Shown here piece by piece: positions 52,409 through 63,800 of a stretch of 64,000 bases of DNA. The translations under genes were made by a program, and so were the position numbers. The DNA comes from Paenibacillus sp. 1_12 (GTDB lineage Bacteria > Bacillota > Bacilli > Paenibacillales > NBRC-103111): positions 1 through 64,000 of the forward strand of contig NZ_FOTE01000019.1 in NCBI RefSeq assembly GCF_900114475.1. Reading direction: 5' to 3'. Numbering within the stretch: position 1 is the stretch's first letter; each line of letters opens with the position of its first letter. The notes under the pieces are model-generated. The model did not search any database, was not told where the DNA came from, and saw only the letters and a program-made list of their open reading frames with translations.

Positions 52409-53428
52409 CTAAACCTTTTGAAACTTGCCATACCTCTGTATAAGTTCATTTGTTGCTGTTCGGGCAATCCGAGTTGCAATGAGTCCGTCTAAACCGGTAG
52501 GCATTTCCCCAATTTGACCGGTTTCAAGTGATTCAGCAAAAGCATCGTACATTCCGGGAAAATTCTTCTCTCTAGCAAAAGGAAAATGGGTTGTGCCCGT
52601 TGAAGTACGCATCTCAAATAGTTTAGATTCACGATCATATCGAATAACACCTTCTGTTCCAATGAGTTCATAAATAAAATGTGAAACGGGTTCCTTTGCC
52701 GTAAAGCAATAGGAATAGCTGATTTCTAGCATCGTATGGACATCATTGGAATGAGTCAGATGAAGATACATATGGTCTGGAGCTTCGTACTCATCTACCC
52801 ATGCTCCTTCAGAGTGTTGAATATGCACATCAGAATTAAGCCACCACCTGGCAAGATCAATTTGGTGAACACCACAGTCAACCATAGGTCCGCCTTCAAA
52901 CATTCTTTCTACCCTTCGCAAATTTAATTGAGGTGGGATTTCGTTATTATTCAAATACTTACCGTGATTATTCCAAACATAGCTTAACCTCAGGGAGCGA
53001 ACTTCACCTATGGTCTTATTTTCCACGATACTTTTGATCCTTTGAGCAACTGGACTGAATCGATAATCAAATGCAGTAAACAACATCAAGCCCGCTTCAT
53101 CCATCATAGCAATCATTTCGGCTGCTTCTTTGTCATCCATTGCCAACGGCTTCTCACATAGAACATGTTTTCCGTAACGTGCGGCATCGACTACATTTTG
53201 ATAATGAAAGGGAGCTGGAGATGTAATGACCACCGCGTCAAAACCTGAACGAAAAAAAGGTTCTACATCTGTAAATACTTGAACATTGTGTTTCTTCTCA
53301 AGCTCTTCTTTTCGAGTAGAATCAGGTTCATAAATTGCAACCAGTTCAATTTTTGACGAATTATTAATTGAGGGGATATGTCCGTAATTTGCTACAACTC
53401 CGCATCCCATCAAGCCTATTCTTAACAT
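52409..53428 (-). CDS. Gfo/Idh/MocA-family dehydrogenase
   Basis: 339 residues from ATG 53428 (GAGGAGG upstream). Rossmann start LRIGLMGCGVVANYGHIPSI, the family's CEKPLAMDDKEAAEMIAMMD (active lysine in EKPL), and MVDCGVHQIDLARWWLNSD with the D-G-H/Q-D-A-R helix. NAD(P)-dependent oxidation or reduction of a sugar or inositol-like substrate. It follows two permeases and a binding protein in the same operon, so the substrate is probably what that transporter brings in. Confidence 0.9.
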   Translation of the reverse strand: MLRIGLMGCGVVANYGHIPSINNSSKIELVAIYEPDSTRKEELEKKHNVQVFTDVEPFFRSGFDAVVITSPAPFHYQNVVDAARYGKHVLCEKPLAMDDKEAAEMIAMMDEAGLMLFTAFDYRFSPVAQRIKSIVENKTIGEVRSLRLSYVWNNHGKYLNNNEIPPQLNLRRVERMFEGGPMVDCGVHQIDLARWWLNSDVHIQHSEGAWVDEYEAPDHMYLHLTHSNDVHTMLEISYSYCFTAKEPVSHFIYELIGTEGVIRYDRESKLFEMRTSTGTTHFPFAREKNFPGMYDAFAESLETGQIGEMPTGLDGLIATRIARTATNELIQRYGKFQKV

Positions 53429-53474
53429 ACACTTTCCTCCTCTGATGATCACGGCAAGCTTTCTTTTAGTTTCC

Positions 53475-54353
53475 TTATTCTTTTATCGAACCTAACAATA
53501 CCCCTTTAGTAAAGTACTTCTGTAGAAAAGGATATATTAAAAGAATCGGTACAGTGGCAACAATGATAGCGGCATACTTTAAGGTTTCGGGGAAAGCGGC
53601 TTTATTAAAATCATCCACCGTTTGACCATATCCTGTGGTATCGCCCACGATTACTAGCTGTCTTAAAACCACTTGCAGTGTCCAGAATTTTGAATTGTTC
53701 TCATATATAATTGGGGCGAAAAATTGGTTCCAATTCCCAACTGCATAAAACATGGTAAACGTTGCTAGTGCAGGCAGTGATAAAGGCAGGACAATCCGGA
53801 AAAGCACCCCAAAGTTGCTGCAGCCGTCAATCCGAGCCGATTCTTCAAGAGATTCCGGAATGCTCAAGAAAAAGTTTTTTAAAATAATAAGATTGAACGC
53901 ACTGATGGCACCTGGAATGAGTAGCGCCCAGATTGTATTAAGCATCCCCAGCCCTTTAACTACCAAAAATGTTGGGATCATCCCGCCACTAAATAACATA
54001 GAAAATATAACCAATATCAATATGACTCTACGTCCACGAAATCGTTTTTTTGATAATGTATACGCTAAGCTCGTAGTAAACAGCATATTTGTTAAAGTGC
54101 CCGTTACAGTAATATATAAGGTAAACAGAAGCGCTCTGACGAATGATGGATTGGACATGATCATATGATAGGCGTCAAGAGTAAACTCATCCGGCCAAAG
54201 TATGATATTCGAAGTCAGTACTTGTTTGACAGGTGATAGTGAAGCAACTAGTACATAGTAAAATGGAATAAAGGTCAATAAGGTTACAACCATTAAAAAA
54301 ATATAATTAAACCCGTCAAAAATACGACTACCTAAACCCTTATTATGAATCAT
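53475..54353 (-). CDS. LplC/YtcP-type ABC permease, second set
   Basis: 292 residues, six helices, EAA loop EESARIDGCSNFGVLFRIVL then PLSLPALATFT, and C-terminus YPFLQKYFTKGVLLGSIKE. Clearly related to the permease at 47820 along its length; the two operons are paralogous. Between the partner permease and the dehydrogenase. Confidence 0.9.
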   Translation of the reverse strand: MIHNKGLGSRIFDGFNYIFLMVVTLLTFIPFYYVLVASLSPVKQVLTSNIILWPDEFTLDAYHMIMSNPSFVRALLFTLYITVTGTLTNMLFTTSLAYTLSKKRFRGRRVILILVIFSMLFSGGMIPTFLVVKGLGMLNTIWALLIPGAISAFNLIILKNFFLSIPESLEESARIDGCSNFGVLFRIVLPLSLPALATFTMFYAVGNWNQFFAPIIYENNSKFWTLQVVLRQLVIVGDTTGYGQTVDDFNKAAFPETLKYAAIIVATVPILLIYPFLQKYFTKGVLLGSIKE

Positions 54354-54385
54354 GGCGGATCATCCTCCTCTCCCCTTTATTCATT

Positions 54386-55315
54386 TTAATAAATCCCTTC
54401 TTCGCCGAATTTCTTTGTCAGCCAGTTAGCGACAGCAAGTATGATCAAACTGATGACTGATTTGAACAATCCAGTGGCTGTCGCAAAGCTGAATTGTCCC
54501 CCGATTAATCCCTTGCTATAAACGAAGGTTTCAAAAACATCTCCTACATTAAGAACCAAATTGTTCAACATTAAGAAAATTTGTTCAAAACCGACATCAA
54601 GGATGTGGCCAAGACGCAGGAGAAACAAGATAATAATCGTACTGCGTATTGTAGGCAGTGTGATATGCCGCAGTTGCTGCCATCGGTTGGCACCATCAAC
54701 AACCGCAGCCTCATATAACATAGGGTCCACACCTGCCAATGCAGCTAAGTAAATAATCGTTCCCCAACCAGCTTCTTTCCAAATATCCTGGGATACAATC
54801 AATGTTCTGAACATATCAGGCGCGGATAAGAAATTTACAGTTTGTCCACCTGCTTCTTGTATCAAGTGATTGACCACACCCCCGCCAGACAACAACACAT
54901 AAGTCATCGAAGCAATGACAACCCACGAAATGAAGTGAGGGAGATATATGACTGTCTGTACTATCCTTTTAAAAAACAGCTTGCGTATTTCATTCAGTAA
55001 GAGAGCGAAAATTATCGGTACAGGAAAGAAAAATACAAGTTGATAAAAACTAATTAACAACGTATTCTTCATCAACCTCCAAAAATGCTCATAATGAAAC
55101 AGGTTGTTAAAATGCTTCAATCCTACCCATTCGCTGCCTGAAAAGCCGAGAAAGGGACTATAATCTTGAAAAGATAATAGAATTCCCCACATAGGAATGT
55201 ATTTGAAAATAATGAAATACAAAATACCTGGAACTGCTAACACATATAAATCCCAATCCTGATATATCGAAGCAAATCTTTTTTTTCTTAAAGATTTTGT
55301 TTTCTCAGCGATCAT
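54386..55315 (-). CDS. LplB-type ABC permease, second set
   Basis: 309 residues, six helices, first one YVLAVPGILYFIIFKYIPM. EAA loop YEAAVVDGANRWQQLRHITL then PTIRSTIII. Ends in VANWLTKKFGEEGIY. Pairs with the LplC-type permease 32 bases downstream. A hairpin separates it from the binding protein gene. Confidence 0.9.
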   Translation of the reverse strand: MIAEKTKSLRKKRFASIYQDWDLYVLAVPGILYFIIFKYIPMWGILLSFQDYSPFLGFSGSEWVGLKHFNNLFHYEHFWRLMKNTLLISFYQLVFFFPVPIIFALLLNEIRKLFFKRIVQTVIYLPHFISWVVIASMTYVLLSGGGVVNHLIQEAGGQTVNFLSAPDMFRTLIVSQDIWKEAGWGTIIYLAALAGVDPMLYEAAVVDGANRWQQLRHITLPTIRSTIIILFLLRLGHILDVGFEQIFLMLNNLVLNVGDVFETFVYSKGLIGGQFSFATATGLFKSVISLIILAVANWLTKKFGEEGIY

Positions 55316-55359
55316 AGATTTTTCCTCCCTATAATCCTGGGGGTCATCCTATACAAATG

Positions 55360-55387
55360 ACTCTTGCTGCAAAACTGCAGCAAGAGT
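55360..55387 (-). terminator. Perfect hairpin between binding-protein and permease genes
   Basis: ACTCTTGCTGC (55360-55370) pairs at all 11 positions with GCAGCAAGAGT (55377-55387) around a 6-base loop, 24 bases after the binding-protein stop. There is no U-tract on the minus strand, so it is more likely a stabiliser or partial attenuator that raises binding-protein level over permeases. Confidence 0.6.
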
Positions 55388-55411
55388 AATCCAAAGGATA
55401 TCATCTCCAGT

Positions 55412-56920
55412 TTATTTACTGCCCTGAGCTTTATAGTACTCATTCGTATCTTTGGTCATTTGATCTCCGCCTCCGGCATTCCATTTAACAACAAACTCGT
55501 CAAAGGCACTAATCGGTAATTCACCAGTTACAATTTTGAAATAGTATTCCAATTTCAATTTATTCAAATCTGCTCCTTTTTCTATCGTTGTTGGTGATAA
55601 ATAAGAAGGTACTGGACTAAAAATACCTTTATCTTTAATCATATCGAGAGCATCACGTTGAATTTTTTGGATCTCTTGAGGGGCTCCTCCATCAACGTAA
55701 CTGTAAATATCGTAAGGAGATACCATAATAAGCTCCTTTAAGTTATCCTGCTTATACTTATCATTTATGGTAAAAGTACCATCCGCATTTTTTGTATTAT
55801 GGATGCCATCGACACCAAATTTACCGAAGTGAGCACCATCAGGACTTGCTTCCCAGTCCAAAATCTCCATAATTTTTTTAGCCTTTTCAGGCTTGACTTT
55901 AGCTGGTATCAGCCATCCACCTGCATTTCCCGTCGTACCGTTAAAGCCGCTGATTCCTGACGGACCAACAGGGGGGTCAATAAAAATCAGTTCAGCCTTA
56001 GGGTCAACCTTTTTAAGGGCAGTGATGTCCTGAGCATAGTCAACGATATAGCTTTCAACCACCATACCTGCTTTTCCACTTTGCAATTCTTTTCTGACCA
56101 TTCCTTGTTGTACGGCTATATCCTTACTAAGAGCACCTTGAGCATACAAATCCCGCAGCAGTTGGAGAGTTTGCTTCATTCCCGGAGTAATATTCGAGTT
56201 GATTAATGTTCCATCAGCTTGTTTTAGCCAGCCGTTACCCGCGCCTAAAGCAAGGAAGATCGGGTTCAAATTTTCCAAGTTACTACCCGTGGCAATACCA
56301 TAAGTATTCGCCTTGCCGTCACCATCAGGATCATTTTTAGCAAACGCAATTGCTACTTTGGCAAAATCATCTATCGTTTTGGGTATTGGCAGATTAAGCT
56401 TATCCAACCAATCCTTGCGAATCACTACACCTGTCCGAACAATCGGTCTTGGCCTTGGAATTAGGTAAGAGTGACCATCCACCTTTAAATTGTCCCAAAG
56501 CTTCTGGGGGAACTGCTTTAAAGTAGGTGCGCTTTCGATGTACTTCTCCAATTGCATAAAAGCACCCTGTTTTATATAATTACTCAGCCCTGCGTCGGGA
56601 AACGAATTCCAAACCATAACATCTGGTAAATCTCCTGATGCTATGACGACGTTCTGTTTTGTCGTATAATCACCAATCGGTACATCCATCAGATTAAGAT
56701 GCACATTAAACTTTTTTTCCAAAAATTTAATCGCTTCGTTATCGTCATGGGTAAATTGCATATTGGAAGATGTGTAAAACATAACACTTAGATCCATAGG
56801 TTTTGTTGAAGCATCTGGAGAAGAACCCACTTTATCAGATGAAGAACAACCAATTAATGATGCCATTAGTACTCCGGTTACTGTCAATGTACTTGCCTTA
56901 CGTATTCTGTGTTTAGTCAA
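55412..56920 (-). CDS. LplA-type oligosaccharide-binding lipoprotein, second set
   Basis: 502 residues. Signal LTVTGVLMASLIGCSSS (lipobox LIGC), family-1 binding fold with IAFAKNDPDGDGKANTYGIA (same calcium-loop-like stretch as in the pectin set) and a C-terminal TKDTNEYYKAQGSK. First gene of its operon (binding protein, two permeases, dehydrogenase), with a good cre site 61 bases before its start. Ligand unknown. Confidence 0.88.
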   Translation of the reverse strand: MTKHRIRKASTLTVTGVLMASLIGCSSSDKVGSSPDASTKPMDLSVMFYTSSNMQFTHDDNEAIKFLEKKFNVHLNLMDVPIGDYTTKQNVVIASGDLPDVMVWNSFPDAGLSNYIKQGAFMQLEKYIESAPTLKQFPQKLWDNLKVDGHSYLIPRPRPIVRTGVVIRKDWLDKLNLPIPKTIDDFAKVAIAFAKNDPDGDGKANTYGIATGSNLENLNPIFLALGAGNGWLKQADGTLINSNITPGMKQTLQLLRDLYAQGALSKDIAVQQGMVRKELQSGKAGMVVESYIVDYAQDITALKKVDPKAELIFIDPPVGPSGISGFNGTTGNAGGWLIPAKVKPEKAKKIMEILDWEASPDGAHFGKFGVDGIHNTKNADGTFTINDKYKQDNLKELIMVSPYDIYSYVDGGAPQEIQKIQRDALDMIKDKGIFSPVPSYLSPTTIEKGADLNKLKLEYYFKIVTGELPISAFDEFVVKWNAGGGDQMTKDTNEYYKAQGSK

Positions 56921-56980
56921 TCCGTTTACCCCCTTAAATTTATCATTTCATTAAATTTTCTTACCCTATATGCGACGTTG

Positions 56981-56994
56981 CGAAATCGCTTACA
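56981..56994 (-). promoter_or_regulatory. Candidate CcpA site (cre) before the second LplA operon
   Basis: Minus-strand TGTAAGCGATTTCG agrees with the cre consensus TGWAANCGNTNWCA at 13 of 14 positions by eye. It is 61 bases before the binding-protein start, where catabolite repression by CcpA would act. The remaining bases to about 57262 show nothing I can support. Confidence 0.6.
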
Positions 56995-57262
56995 TTTACA
57001 AAAAGATCACCTCACACGGATATGGTCATACTTCAAAACTTGATATTCTTTTCATTTAACCTATCCACCTGCATCTATAATTTTAAGTCTTAGTGAAGGT
57101 GTTTTCTAGACACAGAACTGGTGAATAATTGTACAAAACTGTCATTCGAAATTAAAAATTTACCCTAATGTATGAATTATGCACTTCTTATTCAGAAATA
57201 CGAAATCTGATAATTACAGTAAAATGTTATGAAAATAGATCGAAATAATAAACTCAACAAGA

Positions 57263-57295
57263 GGGCAGCATTGAAGTGACAGGTTTCGACTGCCC
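57263..57295 (-). terminator. Weak hairpin after the alpha-amylase gene
   Basis: GGGCAG (57263-57268) pairs with CTGCCC (57290-57295) around a long loop; the minus-strand side is followed only by TCTTGTTGAGTTTATT. It is in the right place for a terminator but is not strong. Confidence 0.35.
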
Positions 57296-57309
57296 GTTGG
57301 AAGTCCAGC

Positions 57310-59690
<2,381 letters not shown>

Positions 59691-60566
59691 GTGGAGGAAA
59701 ACGCAAAAAATGAACACGTCAATTATCATCATCCGCTGCTTCGCTATAAAATATGGAACATTACGTTGGATCCCTTATCTTCATCTTCTTGGAACACTTG
59801 GCATTATCATAAAGAAGTAGAAATCCTTTTGTTGTTGGAAGGCTCGATGCAAGTAGAAACTGTCGATACTGTATATGATTTGCAAGATCAAGACCTATTA
59901 ATTATCGGATCATCCCGGTTGCACCGTACCAAAAGGCATAACCCCGTCAAACAAATCGTACTTCAATTAGATATCATAGCTCAATTAGATCAGTACACCA
60001 AGGACTACTCGCCAATCTTATTGGAGCTGTCAGAACCGTTAGATCGAGTAAATGGGGTTCTATCTATGAACAAATCCGTCAAGGAATCCATGTTCAATTT
60101 ATTAATCCACGTCTACCAGGAAGCAAGCCGAATGGAACCAGGGTACGAACTGGCGATAAGTGGAGCCTTTAAGCAGTTGCTTTCCCAATTCATTCGCCAC
60201 GCCCCCTCATCTACTCCCATATCTCCTGCAGATTGGCAGCGCCTCAAGCCGGTTTTGGACTATGTTGAATCTCACTACGAGAATCCTATTCGGATTCACG
60301 ATGTGCTTCATCTCGTGCATTTAGAGTATCATTATTTTATTAAATACTTTCAAAAGTGTATCGGCATGTCCTTTATCGACTATCTTCATTTAAGGCGAAT
60401 TAAAAAATCCGAGCATCTGTTGCTTACTGAATCGCTTAGCATGGCAGACATCGGCGTTCAATCTGGCTTCCCGAATGTCACCCAGTTCATCCGTATTTTC
60501 AAGCGGTATAACGATTGTACCCCTTCAGAATTCAGAAAAAAACGATTCCAAAAATCATCGTTGTAG
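59691..60566 (+). CDS. AraC-family transcriptional regulator
   Basis: 291 residues from GTG 59691 (GGGAGG upstream). N-terminal cupin-like sugar-binding domain (WNTWHYHKEVEILLLLEGSM, DLQDQDLLIIGSSRLHRTKR), then C-terminal double helix-turn-helix (YVESHYENPIRIHDVLHLVH; DIGVQSGFPNVTQFIRIFKR). No membrane segment. It is divergent from the amylase, which is its likely target; the effector would be maltose or a maltodextrin by context, an inference. Confidence 0.88.
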   Translation: MEENAKNEHVNYHHPLLRYKIWNITLDPLSSSSWNTWHYHKEVEILLLLEGSMQVETVDTVYDLQDQDLLIIGSSRLHRTKRHNPVKQIVLQLDIIAQLDQYTKDYSPILLELSEPLDRVNGVLSMNKSVKESMFNLLIHVYQEASRMEPGYELAISGAFKQLLSQFIRHAPSSTPISPADWQRLKPVLDYVESHYENPIRIHDVLHLVHLEYHYFIKYFQKCIGMSFIDYLHLRRIKKSEHLLLTESLSMADIGVQSGFPNVTQFIRIFKRYNDCTPSEFRKKRFQKSSL

Positions 60567-60624
60567 TAACCTGCTCTTTTCGATTCGGTTAAATTGTTCG
60601 TTTTCAGAAAAATGGATATGTAGA

Positions 60625-60662
60625 AAAAGCGATATTCCCTGTTAAGCAGAAACATCGCTTTT
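60625..60662 (+). terminator. Terminator of the AraC gene, perhaps bidirectional
   Basis: AAAAGCGAT (60625-60633) pairs with ATCGCTTTT (60654-60662) around a 20-base loop, with A-rich and T-rich flanks. It lies about 60 bases past the AraC stop and also ends the minus-strand transcript of the kinase. Confidence 0.6.
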
Positions 60663-60750
60663 GTTCTCAATCCCTACTTTAATTTCGGCTAGTTACTCCA
60701 TGGTTCATCGTATCATTCTCTGGACTTCAAGTAGACTTAGGCGATGAATA

Positions 60751-60860
60751 GTCTCATCATGATAATGATTAATATTTACGATGAGAAAATTCAGGTCATC
60801 ATCCTTAAACTGAATGATGACGTATCCCTTTATCAGTTTTGTTACAACTTCACTGGTACC
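60751..60860 (-). pseudogene. Decayed fragment of a gerA-type gene
   Basis: About 110 bases match the gerA gene near 37805-37915: both hold CGATGAGAAAATTCAGGTCA, and the identity continues to GTTACAACTTCAC with few changes. Directly after it the sequence jumps to TATTATTCATTCC, which matches 38219-38231 upstream of gerA. So about 300 bases of the 5' part are deleted. It lies just downstream of the hybrid kinase gene. Confidence 0.8.
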
Positions 60861-60896
60861 TATTATTCATTCCTTCTGTCCTAGCTGTTGGAACAC

Positions 60897-63800
60897 TCAA
60901 TGCAGTGTGGAGTCAGGAATGGTGAAAGATACCGTTGTTCCCTTACCAGGCTTACTTTGAATATGCAGGCCTTTCCCGTATAATCGTGTCAATCGACTAT
61001 GCGTATTAAACAGCCCGATACCACGATTTTCTCTACCTGCTGGAATTAACAACTTGCTAAGCTGTTCATCATCCATGCCCATTCCCGTATCTGCCACCAT
61101 AAAATGAACGGCATCTGCTTGTCTCTCAATCCGAATGCGCAGTGTTCCTCCCTGCGACAGACTGAGTATGCCATGTCGAACCGCATTCTCCACAAGCGGC
61201 TGAATGGTAAGTGGAGGAATTAGTACTTCCATATCCACGTTCACTTCCCATTCTACCTGCAGCCGCTCCTCAAACCGCTGCTGCTCAATATATAAGTAGT
61301 TTTCCACCAGTTCAAGCTCCCGCGACAGCGGCACCATGTGGCCCGCGGTTAAAAAGTCAAAGCTGATGTGCAGGTATGAAGTGAATGCTTCTGCAAGTTC
61401 TCTCATTTTTTCATTATCAATGTCGCTAAGAGCCAGAATCGAATTCAATGTATTAAAGAGAAAATGCGGGTGGATCTGCGCTTGCAAATAAGCAGCCTCC
61501 ATACGCAAACGATCATTGACCGCTTGCTTCAGTGTCGAGAGCGACGAGGCGCGATACTTCAGTTCCAGTGCATCTACAGGCTTGGTGACATAATCGTTTG
61601 CTCCTGCCAGAAAACCTGCATAAATGTCTTCAGGCTCAGCACGAGCAGTCAACAGAATAATAGGCAGTTCAAACAACGTAAATCGCTCGCGGATTAATCG
61701 CGTCAATTCGTACCCCGACATACCCGGCATCATGACGTCAGCGATGATCAGATCCCACTGCTCATGTTGCAGTTTGTCCAGCGCTTCTCGTGCTGAATTC
61801 GCGGTTTCTATATAATAAGCTTCGGTCGACAAAATATGAATCAGCACCTTTAGGTTGACGGGATCATCATCAACCGCCAGCACCCGAATCTGATCGGAAC
61901 CTGTTGAAGGTATCGATATATGATCGGCTTCTTTTAGATCGTAACTAGCTGCCACCATGGCAGCTGATTCTGCTGCTGTGATCTGCGTCCTGATATACGC
62001 CAGTGAGTCCAATTCTTTTTCTGTACAAACAGGAATGGATACCTGCAGCTTCTCATCCACCATGGGTAATTTGAAGCTGAACATACTGCCTTGTCCCGGT
62101 TGCGACTGCACCATTAACTCACTACCGTGCAATTCGACAAGATCCTTGCAAATACTTAGTCCCAATCCAATGCCGCCTTGGCCAAAAGCCCCTTGCTCAT
62201 ATCGCTTAAAAACACGCTTTTGCATGGCCTCATCCATACCCGATCCGGTATCCCTTACATGTATCCATACATGCCCGTTGCCTTGTTCTGCAACCAGTTC
62301 AACGGTGCCTTCTTCTGTAAATTTAATCGCGTTATGTACTAAATTAATCAGAATCTGTACCAATCGCTCTTCATCTGCAAGTATGAAAGGTACATCCTTC
62401 TTTATGTTCATGCGCAGCTCAACCTTGGTACCATCGGTCAAAAAGCGCAACATATCCAGTACACCTGCAGCCAAAGACTGCACTTGTACCGCTGTCATAT
62501 GGACCGTAATCCGTTTATCCTGCAATCTCACGACATCAAGTAAATCATTTAGCATGAGCGACATCCGGCGACTGACCATAATAAGCAGTTCCATGTCAGC
62601 TTGACTCTGTTCATCCAGGATATGCTTCTTTCGGGTCAGCACACTCTGAGCAATGTTCATAATGCCATGCAGCGGCGTGCGCAGCTCATGCGATGTATTT
62701 GCCAGAAAACGATCCTTTAATTTGTTAGCCTCTGCTAATTGAGTATTGAGCAGCTCGATTTCATTTGAATTATGGAAATACCTTTTAAACCAATAAGCGG
62801 AGAAACTTGCAATGGCAGCAATCAGATCTATAGGATAAAACATGAACTGCGCCGCTCCAGCGTAATACACCGTTCCCCACAAAATATTATTGATAATACA
62901 TACCACGGAAAATAACAGGTACAACGCGCCTACTGCCTTATTTAATATCATTTTGATAAAATAGTATGCAGCCCAGAGCAATGGAACGTAATACAGAATC
63001 ATGTATAACTCTTTATCTATTGAATAAAGCGCCATCTCTTTCGGTCCAACTGCAATAAAAAGAGTATAGGAGATAAGCAAGAGGAAGTAACTATAAAACA
63101 ACACGCCTTTGTGTTTAGTACCAATCAGCACTCTTCCCATCAGCAAGAGAAAAAAGGAGAACCATATGTATGCAAAAGCTTTTAACTTTAATGTCCATGC
63201 AAAATCGGCGTCAATCCACAGGAATAAAAGCCCATTGTGATAGACTGCGATCGTCATGGCCGATGCCACCATCATCAGAAAAAACACGATAAACTCTGTT
63301 TTTCGTACATCCATCAAATAAATAATCAGTGCATATATCGCATGCAGCAATAGAATCACACATACGCTAAGCTGCAAACCAATAGAATACAAGTATTTCC
63401 GATTGACCTCTTCCTGCGTGCCAAACTGTACAGATCGAACAATGCCTCCTTTCATCGGTGATTCATAATTCCCTACCCGAACGAACAGCTCCAGCTCGTT
63501 GTGACCTGTCTGCGCATAGGTGATCAGAACTGACTTGGTTTCTGAAACATGTCCCTCCTTCTCTTCAGCAAGTACACCAAATTTGGCAAGCACATCCCCA
63601 TTGATCTCCACTTCAGAAGCTGTATAGATCGATTGAAACCACATACTAAGTGGTTCGGACAATGGCCGATCCAGCAAAATGCGCACATAGTAGGTTCCAT
63701 ATCCATATGCCTCATTGTTTACAGGATCAAACGCAGCATTCCAATTGCCTGGAACCTGCAGCAACTGTCCAGGTGCAGCGTTGTTCTTATTTGAAGCACC

